A DNA stretch of 64,000 nucleotides from Halalkalicoccus tibetensis (GTDB taxonomy: Archaea > Halobacteriota > Halobacteria > Halobacteriales > Halalkalicoccaceae). How positions within the stretch are numbered: the first letter of the stretch is position 1; each line of letters starts with the position of its first letter. The stretch lies in contig NZ_JBBMXV010000002.1 of the NCBI RefSeq assembly GCF_037996645.1, positions 492,637 to 556,636 on the forward strand, written 5' to 3'. Positions 1 to 8,367 of this stretch are shown here, in pieces. The position numbers and the translations under genes were made by a program. The notes below the pieces were generated by a model that saw nothing but the letters and a program-made list of their open reading frames with translations, did no database searches and was not told the DNA's origin.

Positions 1-482
1 TCGGGGAGGCGATCGAGCCCGTCGGCGACGTGATCGAGACCGCCCGTGAGGTCGGCGCGCAGGTGCTCTACACCCGGGACGTCCACCCGCCGGGCCAGTT
101 CGACGGGAACCACTACTACGACGAGTTCGAGCGCTGGGGCGAGCACGTCGTCGAAGGATCGTGGGAGGCCGAGATCGTCGAGGCGCTCGAACCCGAGGAG
201 GGCGACCACGTCGTCGAGAAACACACCTACGACGCGTTCTACGAGACCGAGCTCGAGGGCTGGCTCACCGCCCGCGGGATCGACGACCTGGTGATCTGTG
301 GCACGCTGGCGAACGTCTGCGTCCTCCATACGGCCGCAAGCGCCGGGCTGCGCGACTTCCGGCCCGTCGTGGTCGAGGACGCGCTGGGCTACATCGAGGA
401 GGACCACCTGGAGTACGCCGTCGAGCACTCCGAGTGGCTGTTCGGCGAGGCGACGACCAGGGCGGGGCTCGAGTTCGAGTGA
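1..482 (+). CDS. Isochorismatase/nicotinamidase-family cysteine hydrolase (5' partial)
   Basis: The reading frame is open from the first bases (first full codon at position 3), so the start lies outside the window. About 160 C-terminal residues are present. The segment with GTLANVCVLHTA matches the family's nucleophile motif, in which a Cys follows a Gly-x-x-x-x-x turn, and the C-terminal VVVEDALG is also typical. The N-terminal part that carries the catalytic Asp is mostly missing. Members hydrolyse amides such as nicotinamide or isochorismate-like compounds. The exact substrate cannot be told here. TLANVC departs from the usual AT-D-x-C form of nicotinamidase, so I do not call it pncA. Confidence 0.88.
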   Translation, partial: GEAIEPVGDVIETAREVGAQVLYTRDVHPPGQFDGNHYYDEFERWGEHVVEGSWEAEIVEALEPEEGDHVVEKHTYDAFYETELEGWLTARGIDDLVICGTLANVCVLHTAASAGLRDFRPVVVEDALGYIEEDHLEYAVEHSEWLFGEATTRAGLEFE

Positions 483-535
483 GGCCGGGAGGCGCCCGCG
501 ACGGTTGGCGGCGGTTCGACGCGAGCACGTCGCGC

Positions 536-985
536 CTACCGAAACAGCCGGTAGGCGCCCTGGCCGGTTGCGATGGACTTCGGGCCGTCGTCGGTCTCGC
601 TCTCGACGGTGATCTCGCTGACGCCGACCGACCGTCCCGAGCGGACCACCTCCGCGGTCGCCCGCAGGTCGTCGGTCGCGCGTTCGAGGTAGTTGACGTT
701 CAGGTTGATCGTCGCCACCCCGCCCTCCAGCGGGTCGTCGAGGGTCGTCCGCAGCGCCAGCCCGCCGGCGGTGTCGATCAGCGTGGCGGCGACCCCGCCG
801 TTGACCTCCGGGCGGACGTCCCGGCCCTCGGGATGGGCGTTGGTGAGCTTGTCGTCGTAGGGGATCGACATGACCATTCGACCCTCCTCCAGCTCGTCGA
901 CGCCCGCCCCGAGCCACGAGAGGAACTCGTGGTGCTCGTCGATGTACTCCTGGAGAAACGCGCCGTCGACGGCGATGTCGGTCAT
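536..985 (-). CDS. PaaI-type hotdog thioesterase
   Basis: The 149-residue product has the single hotdog domain of the PaaI/YdiI group. The HPEGRDVRPEVNGGVAATLID segment around residues 50-70 holds the conserved Asn-Gly-Gly and the acidic residue of the long central helix, followed by TAGGLAL. The length is normal for the family. Such enzymes hydrolyse acyl-CoA or aromatic acyl-CoA thioesters in the cytoplasm; the acyl group cannot be predicted. A TATA-like patch (reverse GTACAA near 1012) lies 27 bases before the ATG, which fits a leaderless start. It is convergent with the upstream hydrolase and probably monocistronic. Confidence 0.9.
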   Translation of the reverse strand: MTDIAVDGAFLQEYIDEHHEFLSWLGAGVDELEEGRMVMSIPYDDKLTNAHPEGRDVRPEVNGGVAATLIDTAGGLALRTTLDDPLEGGVATINLNVNYLERATDDLRATAEVVRSGRSVGVSEITVESETDDGPKSIATGQGAYRLFR

Positions 986-1015
986 ACGCCCAGTCCAGAG
1001 CCCGAGGACTTGTAC

Positions 1016-1831
1016 TCACCGGCCTCGGATCGCGACCTCGATCCGGTCGCCGATCGAGAACTCGTGGCCCGGACAGACGAGCTTCGCGCCGAGCGTCTCC
1101 CGGCCGGCGAACAGCGAGAGTCCGGTGATCGCCTCGCCGTTCGCGCGGACCTCGATCGGGTCCCACGCTACGTCGCGCCCCTCGGCGAGACCGACCCGCT
1201 CGCCGAGCAGTTCGATCGGTCCCGACGCGCCCGCGAGCGCCCCGCCGCCCTCGTAGTGGGGCAGGCCGCCGTCGAGCGCCGTTTCCCCTGAACCGGCGGC
1301 GATCCCCGCGAATCGGTCGCCGGGTGCAGGATGGGCCGGCGAGTCGAGCACGACGAACGTCTCGCCGACGGCGATCACGCGTCCCGTCCCGTCCCACGCG
1401 ACCGGCTCGACCGCCGTTTCGAGCTCTATCGGGAGCGACCCTGAGGCCCGATAGGGGTTCGTGTCGGGCGCGCGAAACCCCAGGTGAACGTGGTCGTCGA
1501 CCCAGGGCGCGAAGAAGCCCGCGCGGAGGGTGGTTCCCAACGGGTCGCCGACCTCGATACGGTCGCCGGCCGCGACCGCGGGATCGACGTGGAGGATCCG
1601 GGCGATTCGCTCCCCGCAGTCGATCAGGAGCAGGTGGTCGTTCTCGGGCGCGTAGGGTTTCTGCGGGGCGCGAACCGTCCGGGTCTCGAGCACCTCGCCG
1701 GCGACGGGACTCGGCGCGCCCTCGGCGGGGTAGAGGTCGATCGCGCACCCCCGGTCGTGGGCCGGGTACGGCGAGTTGTACAGCGAGAAGCGGGGGTAGC
1801 GCGAGAGGACCTCCGCGGAAAGGACGACCAT
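1016..1831 (-). CDS. M23/LytM-like duplicated hybrid-motif (barrel sandwich) protein
   Basis: I chose the ATG at 1831 (271 residues) rather than an upstream in-frame ATG at 1885 because the TATA-like patch at 1855-1860 sits 27 bases before it. The N-terminal half shows a beta-rich M23-like core: DRGCAIDLYP, then SPVAGEVLETRTV, then DHVHLGFR. The His-x-His pair matches the third metal-binding element of M23 peptidases. The first His of the family's HxxxD motif is shifted (AHDRGCAID). There is no signal peptide, so the protein is cytoplasmic, which is odd for a peptidoglycan-type peptidase in an archaeon without murein. The function is unknown; metal binding is an inference. Confidence 0.8.
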   Translation of the reverse strand: MVVLSAEVLSRYPRFSLYNSPYPAHDRGCAIDLYPAEGAPSPVAGEVLETRTVRAPQKPYAPENDHLLLIDCGERIARILHVDPAVAAGDRIEVGDPLGTTLRAGFFAPWVDDHVHLGFRAPDTNPYRASGSLPIELETAVEPVAWDGTGRVIAVGETFVVLDSPAHPAPGDRFAGIAAGSGETALDGGLPHYEGGGALAGASGPIELLGERVGLAEGRDVAWDPIEVRANGEAITGLSLFAGRETLGAKLVCPGHEFSIGDRIEVAIRGR

Positions 1832-1854
1832 GACCGGGGGATTCGGGCGCGGGG

Positions 1855-1860
1855 GTTTAG
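1855..1860. promoter_or_regulatory. Shared TATA-like element between divergent genes
   Basis: The AT patch gtttag lies in a 52-base divergent gap. Its centre is about 27 bases from the ATG at 1884 on the plus strand and about 27 bases from the ATG at 1831 on the minus strand. Both genes would therefore be leaderless and served by one patch. Promoter function is inferred from spacing only. Confidence 0.5.
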
Positions 1861-1883
1861 CCCCGTCGCCTTCTAGAGGGCGC

Positions 1884-2570
1884 ATGCGCGTGGTTCGTGG
1901 ACGGGCGGGCTCCCTCGAGGCGGACCGGCGACTGACGCGGGAGCTGCTCGACAGGGCGGGCGAGACCCGCGAGCCCGCAGTCCGGGTCTGGACGCCCCAC
2001 AGGCAGCTCGCGTTCGGCCGGCGGGACGCGAACGAACCGGGCTATGGGGAGGCCCGGCGAATCGCCGAGGAGCGCGGATTCGAGCCGGTCGAACGAAGCG
2101 TCGGCGGCCGGGCGGTCGCCTACGCCGGGTCGACGCTGGCGTTCGCCCGCGCGGTTCCGATCGAGGACGCTCGGACGGGGCTGGACGAGCGCTATGACGA
2201 GGCGGCCGACCGGGTGCGAGAAGCTCTGGCCGACCTCGGGGTCGCGGCCGAGCGGGGCGAACCCCCCAATAGCTTCTGTCCGGGCGCCCACTCGCTGTCG
2301 AGCGACGGGAAGATCGTCGGGATCGCCCAGCGCGTTACCAACAGAGCTGCGCTCGTCTCCGGGGTCGTGATCGTCGCGGATCGCGGGGAGATCAGGGGCG
2401 TCCTTTCTCCCGTGTACGACGCCCTCTCGATCCCCTTCGACCCCGACTCGGTGGGCAGCGTCGCCCGCGCGGGCGGGCCGGACGATCCCGTGCGGGTCGT
2501 GCGGGCGATCGAGGAGCGACTGGTCGGCGACGCTTCGCGGGAGATCGAACGGGCCGACCGAAAACCGTAG
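1884..2570 (+). CDS. Lipoate-protein ligase A-like protein
   Basis: The 228-residue protein belongs to the biotin/lipoate ligase fold. Typical elements are VWTPHRQLAFGRRD near the N-terminus, RSVGGRAVAYAGSTLAFA (the RxxGG loop that holds lipoyl-AMP), and DGKIVGIAQRVT with the catalytic Lys of the K-x-x-G motif. It would attach lipoate or octanoate to a carrier lysine, for example on 2-oxoacid dehydrogenase E2 or GcvH. No separate C-terminal LplB-like domain is seen. The start at 1884 fits the TATA-like patch 27 bases upstream. Dihydroorotase follows 24 bases later, probably on the same transcript. Confidence 0.85.
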   Translation: MRVVRGRAGSLEADRRLTRELLDRAGETREPAVRVWTPHRQLAFGRRDANEPGYGEARRIAEERGFEPVERSVGGRAVAYAGSTLAFARAVPIEDARTGLDERYDEAADRVREALADLGVAAERGEPPNSFCPGAHSLSSDGKIVGIAQRVTNRAALVSGVVIVADRGEIRGVLSPVYDALSIPFDPDSVGSVARAGGPDDPVRVVRAIEERLVGDASREIERADRKP

Positions 2571-2594
2571 GCCGCGGGGCCCGAGAGAGGGGGT

Positions 2595-3896
2595 ATGCTC
2601 ATCGCGAACGCCACGCTCGCGAACGGCCGGACGGTCGACGTGCGGGTCGAGGGCGAACGGATCGACGCCGTCGGTTCCCTAGGGGGCGAGCCCGACGTCG
2701 ACGCCGACGGGAAGCTGCTCCTGCCGGGCGCGATCGACGCCCACGTCCACTTCCGCGAGCCGGGCTTTCCACACAAGGAGACCTGGGAGACGGGGTCGAG
2801 GAGCGCCGCCGCGGGCGGGGTCACGACGGTCGTCGACCAGCCCAACACCGACCCGCCGACGGTCGACGGGGCGGGCTTCGACGGGAAGGCCGAGCTGGCC
2901 CGCGAGTCGTACGTCGATTACGGGATCAACGGCGGCGTGATCGAGGACTGGGATCCCGACGAGCTGTTCGACCGCCCGCTGTTCGCCCTCGGGGAGGTCT
3001 TCCTGGCCGACTCGACCGGTGAGATGGGGATCGACGCCGAACTGTTCGAGGAGGCGGTCGGGCGGGCCGCCGCGGAGGACGTGACCGTCACCGTCCACGC
3101 CGAGGACGCGACGCTGTTCGACGAGGACGCCCTCTCGAACGCGGGCGAGGGGGTCGGCCGCGACGCGGACGCCGACGCCTGGAGCACCTACCGGAGCGCC
3201 GACGCCGAGGTCAGGGCGATCGAACGCGCCTGCGAGGTCGGCAGCGGGAGCGGCGCGCGGGTCCACGTCGCGCACACGACCACGCCCGAGGGGATCGACG
3301 CCGCGAGCGAGGCGGGCGCGACCTGCGAGGTCTGTCCCCACCACCTCTTCCTCTCCCGGGACGACCTCGACGACCTGGGGACCTACGGCCGAATGAACCC
3401 GCCGCTCCGGAACGAGGAGCGCAGGGAGGCGGTCTTCGAGCGGGTCCGGGACGGCACCGTCGACCTCGTCGCGACCGACCACGCGCCCCACACCCGCGAG
3501 GAGAAGGAGACGGGGATCCGTGAAGCGCCGAGCGGCGTCCCCGGCGTCGAGACGATGGTTCCCCTCCTGCTCGCGGCCGCCGAGCGCGGCGAGCTGAGCC
3601 GCGAGCGGGTACGGGACCTCACGGCGACGAACCCCGCACGGCTCTTCGAGCTGCCCCGGAAAGGGGAAGTCAGGGAGGGGATGGACGCCGATCTCGCGCT
3701 GTACGACCCCGAACGAGTGGAGACGATCCGCGGCGAGGCGCTGCACTCGAAGGCGGGTTGGACCCCCTTCGAGGGCCGCGACGGGGTCTTCCCCGAGCTG
3801 ACGCTGGTCCGAGGGTCGGTCGTCTACGAGCGAGGCGAGGCGGACGGAAAGGACGAGGCGTTCGGCGGGGCGGTCGGCAGGAACGTCCGCGGGTAG
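2595..3896 (+). CDS. pyrC: Dihydroorotase
   Basis: The 433-residue amidohydrolase has the HVHFREPG metal site (His50, His52) and the K-E-T-W-E-T-G-S substrate segment. It also has HAED with a metal His, CPHHLF, and the C-terminal VATDHAPHT containing the catalytic Asp. It cyclises carbamoyl-aspartate to dihydroorotate in pyrimidine synthesis. Length and motif order match class I dihydroorotases found in archaea and Gram-positive bacteria. No other pyr gene is adjacent, so the pathway is dispersed. It follows the lipoate ligase-like gene closely on the same strand. Confidence 0.95.
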   Translation: MLIANATLANGRTVDVRVEGERIDAVGSLGGEPDVDADGKLLLPGAIDAHVHFREPGFPHKETWETGSRSAAAGGVTTVVDQPNTDPPTVDGAGFDGKAELARESYVDYGINGGVIEDWDPDELFDRPLFALGEVFLADSTGEMGIDAELFEEAVGRAAAEDVTVTVHAEDATLFDEDALSNAGEGVGRDADADAWSTYRSADAEVRAIERACEVGSGSGARVHVAHTTTPEGIDAASEAGATCEVCPHHLFLSRDDLDDLGTYGRMNPPLRNEERREAVFERVRDGTVDLVATDHAPHTREEKETGIREAPSGVPGVETMVPLLLAAAERGELSRERVRDLTATNPARLFELPRKGEVREGMDADLALYDPERVETIRGEALHSKAGWTPFEGRDGVFPELTLVRGSVVYERGEADGKDEAFGGAVGRNVRG

Positions 3897-3909
3897 CTGG
3901 CGGGCTGGC

Positions 3910-4572
3910 TCACTCCAGCTTCTCGCCGCAGTGGGGACAGACGTCGTGGTCATGGCCCGTCTCCTCGGCGCGCAGCTGCTCGCTCGAGCGGCGGACGTCG
4001 CGCATCACCTCCGAGATGCGGTCCTCGACGTCGAGCTCCTCGCTGACCGCCAGGTCCGCGCCCTCGACCTCGAGCAGGAACTTCGCGACCTCGGTGACCT
4101 CGTACATCAGATCGTCGAGCTCCTCGGCGGTGTAGAAGCCGCTCATCGCGCCGTAGAGGAAGGTCGCGCCCGACTTCGTCACCTTGTCGTCGAACGACGA
4201 GCGGGCCTGGTTGACGGCCTGGGGCGAGTAGGTGTCGGTCATAAAGGGCACGAGCTCCGGGAGGTTCTCACCGATCTTCGTCATCTCGACGCCGGTCTCG
4301 GTGCGGAAATCGGCACACAGGCGGGCGATCGCCCACTCGCGGGCGGTGACGTACGTGCGGTCCCGGAGGAAGCCGTTGACCCGGTCGTAGGCCGCGCCGT
4401 CCATCTTCGTGAAGCGGGCGTACCGGCGGACGTCCGCCGGGATCTCGGGCTCCTCCGCGTCCGCGTTTGCGGCCGGGTCGGGGCCCGAATCGTCGTTAGG
4501 CCCGTCGGCGTTCGCTCCGGCGTCGCGGGGCTCGTCGTCGGTCGTCTCGGGGTCCGAGGGGCGGTTGGGCAT
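3910..4572 (-). CDS. Haloarchaeal conserved protein (probable DUF5806)
   Basis: The ATG at 4572 gives 220 residues. The first 55 residues are a low-complexity Asp/Pro/Glu/Asn linker. The conserved part begins at IPADVRRYARFTKMDGAAYD and contains RTYVTAREWAIARL and ENLPELVPFMTDTYSP. The C-terminus carries a CxxC pair (DVCPHCGEKLE), half a zinc ribbon. The body matches what I remember of the haloarchaeal DUF5806 family; no function is known. It converges on dihydroorotase with a 13-base gap and is divergent from the USP gene at 4648. Confidence 0.82.
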   Translation of the reverse strand: MPNRPSDPETTDDEPRDAGANADGPNDDSGPDPAANADAEEPEIPADVRRYARFTKMDGAAYDRVNGFLRDRTYVTAREWAIARLCADFRTETGVEMTKIGENLPELVPFMTDTYSPQAVNQARSSFDDKVTKSGATFLYGAMSGFYTAEELDDLMYEVTEVAKFLLEVEGADLAVSEELDVEDRISEVMRDVRRSSEQLRAEETGHDHDVCPHCGEKLE

Positions 4573-4647
4573 GGATGGGTTTTCGGAGGCGGGGGAAAAA
4601 GCGTATCGCCCGGTAGGCTTTTGCGAGGAGGCCCCGAACCGCCGGCT

Positions 4648-5016
4648 ATGAGACTCCTGCTTGGTATCGGCGGTAGCGACGACTCCTGGCACGCGCTCAC
4701 GCAGACGGCCGAGCGGGCGGCGGAGGCGGGCGACTCGTTGACCGTCGCGATCCTCGACAACCCGGACACGGAGATGAGCCCCGACGAGATCGAATCGAAG
4801 GTCGAGCGGACCCTCTCGGAGTACGACCTCGAACCCGACATCCGCCACCTCGAGGGCGATCCCGGCGCGATGCTCGTCGAGGAGGGCGACGGCGGGGAGT
4901 ACGACCAGATCGTCATCGGCGGGGGCGAACGCAGCCCGATGGGCAAGATCCGGGTCGGGCAGGTCGCGGAGTTCGTCGTCCTGAACGCCGAAACCAGCGT
5001 CACCCTCGTCAGATAG
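4648..5016 (+). CDS. Universal stress protein (UspA family)
   Basis: This short UspA-fold protein has 122 residues. It begins MRLLLGIGGSDDSWHAL, with the usual N-terminal Asp replaced by Gly, and ends with IVIGGGERSPMGKIRVGQVAE, which keeps the G-x2-G-x9-G ATP-binding spacing. UspA proteins bind ATP and act as stress-linked regulators; the partner is unknown. The GNAT gene starts at the very next base after the TAG stop, so the two are translationally linked. It is one of three usp genes between 4.6 and 6.5 kb. Confidence 0.9.
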   Translation: MRLLLGIGGSDDSWHALTQTAERAAEAGDSLTVAILDNPDTEMSPDEIESKVERTLSEYDLEPDIRHLEGDPGAMLVEEGDGGEYDQIVIGGGERSPMGKIRVGQVAEFVVLNAETSVTLVR

Positions 5017-5553
5017 ATGCCCGACTACGACTATCCCGACGAGCCCGCGGGCCCGTTCGAGGCCCCGCCGATCGAGTTCGAGGACCGCGAGGGCCGCGAT
5101 ATCGAACTGCTCGTCTACGACGAGCGGTGGTTCGACGCGCTCTGTGAGATGTACGACACCTTCGACCCCTCGGACCGAGCCCAGGGGATCCCGCCGGCCC
5201 GCGAGGAGCGCGTGCGGAGCTGGCTCGACGTCATCCTCGACGAGGGCCAGGACGTGATCGCCGTCGACACCTCCGATGACGACGAGCGCGTGGTCGGCCA
5301 CGCCACGCTCGTTCCCGACGGCGACGACGCGACCGAACTGGCGATCTTCGTCCACCAGGACTACCAGGGGGCGGGGATCGGCTCGCGGCTCATCCGCGCG
5401 CTGTTGGGCCACGGCGAGCGCGAGGGCGTCGAGAAGGTCTGGCTCACCGTCGAGCGCTGGAACCACCCCGCGGTGGGCCTCTACGAGTCGGTCGGCTTCG
5501 AGTCGAGCAGCGTGGAGAGCTTCGAGCTCGAGATGACCCTCCGGCTGCGCTAG
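5017..5553 (+). CDS. GNAT-family N-acetyltransferase
   Basis: The product is a 178-residue GNAT. The acetyl-CoA loop is seen as HQDYQGAGIGSRLIRALLGH (Q/R-x-x-G-x-G/A), followed by VEKVWLTVERWNHPAVGLYESVGFE, the usual Asn and Tyr region. The N-terminal 30 residues are an extra Asp/Pro-rich segment (YDYPDEPAGPFEAPP). The substrate is unknown. It starts directly after the stop of the USP gene with no gap, so both are probably made together. It overlaps the next minus-strand gene by 4 bases through a shared CTAG. Confidence 0.9.
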   Translation: MPDYDYPDEPAGPFEAPPIEFEDREGRDIELLVYDERWFDALCEMYDTFDPSDRAQGIPPAREERVRSWLDVILDEGQDVIAVDTSDDDERVVGHATLVPDGDDATELAIFVHQDYQGAGIGSRLIRALLGHGEREGVEKVWLTVERWNHPAVGLYESVGFESSSVESFELEMTLRLR

Positions 5554-6002
5554 GTCGAGAGGACGGGCTGGCTCGCGTACAGCAGGACGTACTCCGCGGC
5601 GCGTTCGAGGAGCTCGCCGGGGCCGTCGGTCGTCGGCTCCCGGGGGATGACGAGGAAGTCCGCCTCGACCGACTCCGCACAGTCGAGGACGGCGCTGCCG
5701 GGATGGCGGGTCTTCTGGGTCGGCGAGAAGCCGTAGGCGGTCGAGGTGTTGGCCTCGACGCCGGACTCCTCGGCGATCTCGGCAGTCCGCTCGACGAACG
5801 CGTCGGTCTCGGCCGCGACCGCGTCGTCGTCGACGCTGCCCGACTCGATCGCGCGCACGACCTCCTCGCCGAGGATGTAGACGACGTGGACCGACGCGTC
5901 GTACTTCTCGGCGATCGCGACGGCGTACTCGACCGCCGTGACCGACTCGTCGCTTCCGTCGACCGGAACGAGGACCGTCCCGACCGCGAGTGGCTCGCTC
6001 AT
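5550..6002 (-). CDS. Universal stress protein (UspA family), degenerate ATP site
   Basis: From the ATG at 6002 the product has 150 residues. It starts SEPLAVGTVLVPVDGSDESV, the classic UspA beginning with the ATP-contacting Asp. The C-terminal FLVIPREPTTDGPGELLERA lacks the G-x2-G-x9-G(S/T) loop, so ATP binding may be lost or altered. A reverse-strand T-run near 6029 lies 27 bases upstream, supporting this start over an in-frame ATG at 6029. It is divergent from the USP gene at 6083 and convergent with the GNAT gene. Confidence 0.88.
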   Translation of the reverse strand: MSEPLAVGTVLVPVDGSDESVTAVEYAVAIAEKYDASVHVVYILGEEVVRAIESGSVDDDAVAAETDAFVERTAEIAEESGVEANTSTAYGFSPTQKTRHPGSAVLDCAESVEADFLVIPREPTTDGPGELLERAAEYVLLYASQPVLST

Positions 6003-6052
6003 GTGAACCACTGTGTCAGCCCGGGCCAAAAACCCATCCCCCCAGGAGATGG

Positions 6053-6058
6053 TTTTAT
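6053..6058 (+). promoter_or_regulatory. TATA box for the USP gene at 6083
   Basis: TTTTAT is centred 27 bases before the ATG at 6083, the spacing expected of an archaeal TATA box for a leaderless mRNA. Confidence 0.6.
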
Positions 6059-6082
6059 CCTCCCCGCCGCGGTAGGGCCGGC

Positions 6083-6538
6083 ATGTTCGATACCGTCGTC
6101 ATCGCCACCGACGGCTCCGAGAGCGTCGCGCGCGCCGTGAACGTCGCGGCCGACCTCGCGAACCGGTTCGACGCCACCGTCCACGCGCTGTACGTCGTCG
6201 ACAGCACGGAGGTCGACGCCTCGCCCGAGGGGCTCAAGGGCGACCTCCACGAGGCGCTCGAACGGCAGGGCGAGGACGCCCTCGAGACCGTCCGCGAGGC
6301 CGCCGGCGGCGAGGTCGTCACTGCCGTCCGCGAGGGCCGGCCCGTCGTCGAGATCTGCGAATACGCCCGCGATCACGACGTCGACGTCGTCGCCACCGGA
6401 ACGAGGGGCCGCCACGGCGAGAACCGCCTCCTGCTCGGTAGCATCGCCGAGGGCGTCGTCCGGACCTGCCCCGTGCCCGTGCTGACCGTCCGCCAGCTCG
6501 AGGAGAGCGCTGACGCCGAATCCGCGGTCGGCGCCTGA
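6083..6538 (+). CDS. Universal stress protein (UspA family)
   Basis: This is a 151-residue full UspA domain. The N-terminus is MFDTVVIATDGSESVARAV with the ATP-binding Asp. The C-terminal half has VATGTRGRHGENRLLLGSIA, a complete G-x2-G-x9-G-S phosphate loop, then CPVPVLTVR. ATP binding is therefore likely, unlike its divergent neighbour at 5550. The TATA box at 6053 supports a leaderless start. A cytoplasmic stress or signalling role is inferred from the family. Confidence 0.92.
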   Translation: MFDTVVIATDGSESVARAVNVAADLANRFDATVHALYVVDSTEVDASPEGLKGDLHEALERQGEDALETVREAAGGEVVTAVREGRPVVEICEYARDHDVDVVATGTRGRHGENRLLLGSIAEGVVRTCPVPVLTVRQLEESADAESAVGA

Positions 6539-6588
6539 CTGGCGCCGGGAACCGGGGACGCTTTCCCTCCGGGCGCGCTGGATCGGCC

Positions 6589-7758
6589 ATGGACGAGACC
6601 CTCATCGACGGCGACCTGCCGCTCTCCCGGAAGTCCGTGCTGCCGGGCACCGGCTTCTTCTACCCCGACGAGTTCGAGGAGGCCGCCGAGGACGCGGCCG
6701 CCGAGGAAGCGCTCGACGGCGTGGAGACCGCGGTCATCGCCGACCCCGACGCCGACGGGCTGGCCTGCGTGGCGATCCTCCGGGAACTGTACGGCGCGGC
6801 CGCACTGCTCCCGACGAGCCCCCACGAGATCGAGGACTCCCTCGAACGGGTCGCCGAGTACGGCGAGGAGGGGATCCGGCTGTTCGTCTGCGACCTCTGT
6901 CCCGACAAGTTCGAGTACGTCGACGAGGAGCTCGACGCCGCCGTCGGGACTGCGAGCGAGGTTCGCTGGTTCGACCACCACCAGTGGGACGACGAGGTGG
7001 CCGAAAGCGTCCGGGAGGCCGGTGCGGACCTCGTCGTCGGCGATAGCGACGAGGAGTGTACCGCCGACGTGGCGGTCCGGTCGCTCGATTTCGATGTTCC
7101 CCGCCACCTCGTCGAACTGGCGGCCGTCACCCGCGACCACGACCTCTGGCTGCGCGAGGACCCCCGCAGCGACGACCTGGCGGATTTCTCCTACTGGTCG
7201 GAACCCGAGGACTACGTCGAGGTCGTCGCCGAGCACGGCGCGGACCTCCCCGAGGAAGTGCTCGAGTTCCTCGCGGAGAAGCGCGTCGAGAAGGAGGCGC
7301 TGATCGAGCTGGCGGTGAAGCGAGGCGAGCTCAAGGAGATCGGCCCGTGGACCGTCGGCGTCACCTACGGGCGGTGTTCGCAGAACGAGGTCGCGGAAGC
7401 CATGCGCGAGCAGGGCGCGGACGCCTCGGTGATCGTCAAGCCCGCCGGGTCGGCGTCGATCCGCGGGACCGACGCGTTCGAGCGGTGCCACGAGGTCGCG
7501 GGGCAGGTCAACGGCGGGGGCCACCCGAAGGCCGCGGGCTGCAAGCCCGACATCTACGAGGACATGCTGGATTACGCCCACCACTGGACGACCCGCGGCG
7601 CGACGACCAAGCGGGTGATCCTGGAGGCCTTCCGGACGCTTGAGGCGGACGAGGAACGGGAAGCCGAGGGAGACGAGAGAGACGAGGAGAGCGAAGCGGA
7701 AGGCGGGGCGGACGAGGGCGAGGCGGCCGCAGGGGACGACTCAGCCCTCGAGGAGTGA
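6589..7758 (+). CDS. DHH-family phosphoesterase (archaeal RecJ/NrnA-like)
   Basis: The 389-residue protein has motif I as VIADPDADGLACVAIL (around residues 46-60; a variant of the usual DxDG), motif III as FDHHQW near residue 125, and the C-terminal DHHA1 signature VNGGGHPKAAGCK near residue 305. Members hydrolyse phosphodiester bonds in nucleotides or single-stranded nucleic acid using Mn2+. The last 45 residues form an extremely acidic Glu-rich tail, common in haloarchaea. A TATA-like CTTTCC lies 27 bases upstream. The 3' end overlaps the convergent GNAT gene by 18 bases. Confidence 0.9.
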   Translation: MDETLIDGDLPLSRKSVLPGTGFFYPDEFEEAAEDAAAEEALDGVETAVIADPDADGLACVAILRELYGAAALLPTSPHEIEDSLERVAEYGEEGIRLFVCDLCPDKFEYVDEELDAAVGTASEVRWFDHHQWDDEVAESVREAGADLVVGDSDEECTADVAVRSLDFDVPRHLVELAAVTRDHDLWLREDPRSDDLADFSYWSEPEDYVEVVAEHGADLPEEVLEFLAEKRVEKEALIELAVKRGELKEIGPWTVGVTYGRCSQNEVAEAMREQGADASVIVKPAGSASIRGTDAFERCHEVAGQVNGGGHPKAAGCKPDIYEDMLDYAHHWTTRGATTKRVILEAFRTLEADEEREAEGDERDEESEAEGGADEGEAAAGDDSALEE

Positions 7759-8331
7759 CGCGCCGGTCTCGACCGCGCCGTCGACGGTAGCGCCCGCGAT
7801 CGCCGGGTACGGGGTCGGCGGCTCCGGGTCGGCCGGCCGGTCGTCGAGCGCCCGCTGATACCACCGGACGTCGTGCCACTCGCCGTCCTTGTGACCCACG
7901 TCGTGATAGGTGCCGACCGGCTCGAACCCGGTCGACTCGTGAAAGGTGGTGCTCGCGTCGTTGGGCAGCGCGATCCCGGCGTAGGCGTTGAAAAAGCCCT
8001 GCTCCTCCAACAGCTCGAACAGCGCGGCGTAGAGCGCGCGTGCGATCCCCCGACGGTGGTGATCGGGGTCGACGTAGACGGAGACGTCGACCGACCAGCG
8101 GTAGGCGTCACGATCCCTGTGGGCGCCGGCGTAGGCGTAGCCGACGACCTCCTCGGACTCGCAGACGAGCCACGGGTAGCGTTCGGTTTTCTTCGCGATC
8201 CGGGTCCCGACCTCGGTGGCGGTCGGCGGGTGGGTCTCGAAGGAGACGATCGAGTCCTCGACGAACGGGGCGTAGATACGGCGGATCGCGGCCGCGTCGT
8301 CGGCGGTCGCGGGCCGCAGCGTGAGCGACAT
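7741..8331 (-). CDS. GNAT N-acetyltransferase, phosphinothricin-acetyltransferase-like
   Basis: The 196-residue protein begins LTLRPATADDAAAIRRIYAP and has FVEDSIVSFETHPPTATE, diagnostic of the PAT/YncA branch of GNATs. It also has the acetyl-CoA loop DPDHHRRGIARALYAAL, and GFEPVGTYHDVGHKDGEWHD near the end, another branch hallmark. Members acetylate amino-acid analogues such as phosphinothricin or methionine sulfone. The natural substrate here is unknown. The last 30 residues extend beyond the usual family end. Confidence 0.9.
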   Translation of the reverse strand: MSLTLRPATADDAAAIRRIYAPFVEDSIVSFETHPPTATEVGTRIAKKTERYPWLVCESEEVVGYAYAGAHRDRDAYRWSVDVSVYVDPDHHRRGIARALYAALFELLEEQGFFNAYAGIALPNDASTTFHESTGFEPVGTYHDVGHKDGEWHDVRWYQRALDDRPADPEPPTPYPAIAGATVDGAVETGASLLEG

Positions 8332-8367
8332 ACCACCCGCTCACGGCGGGGGGCGAAAAACCTTCCC

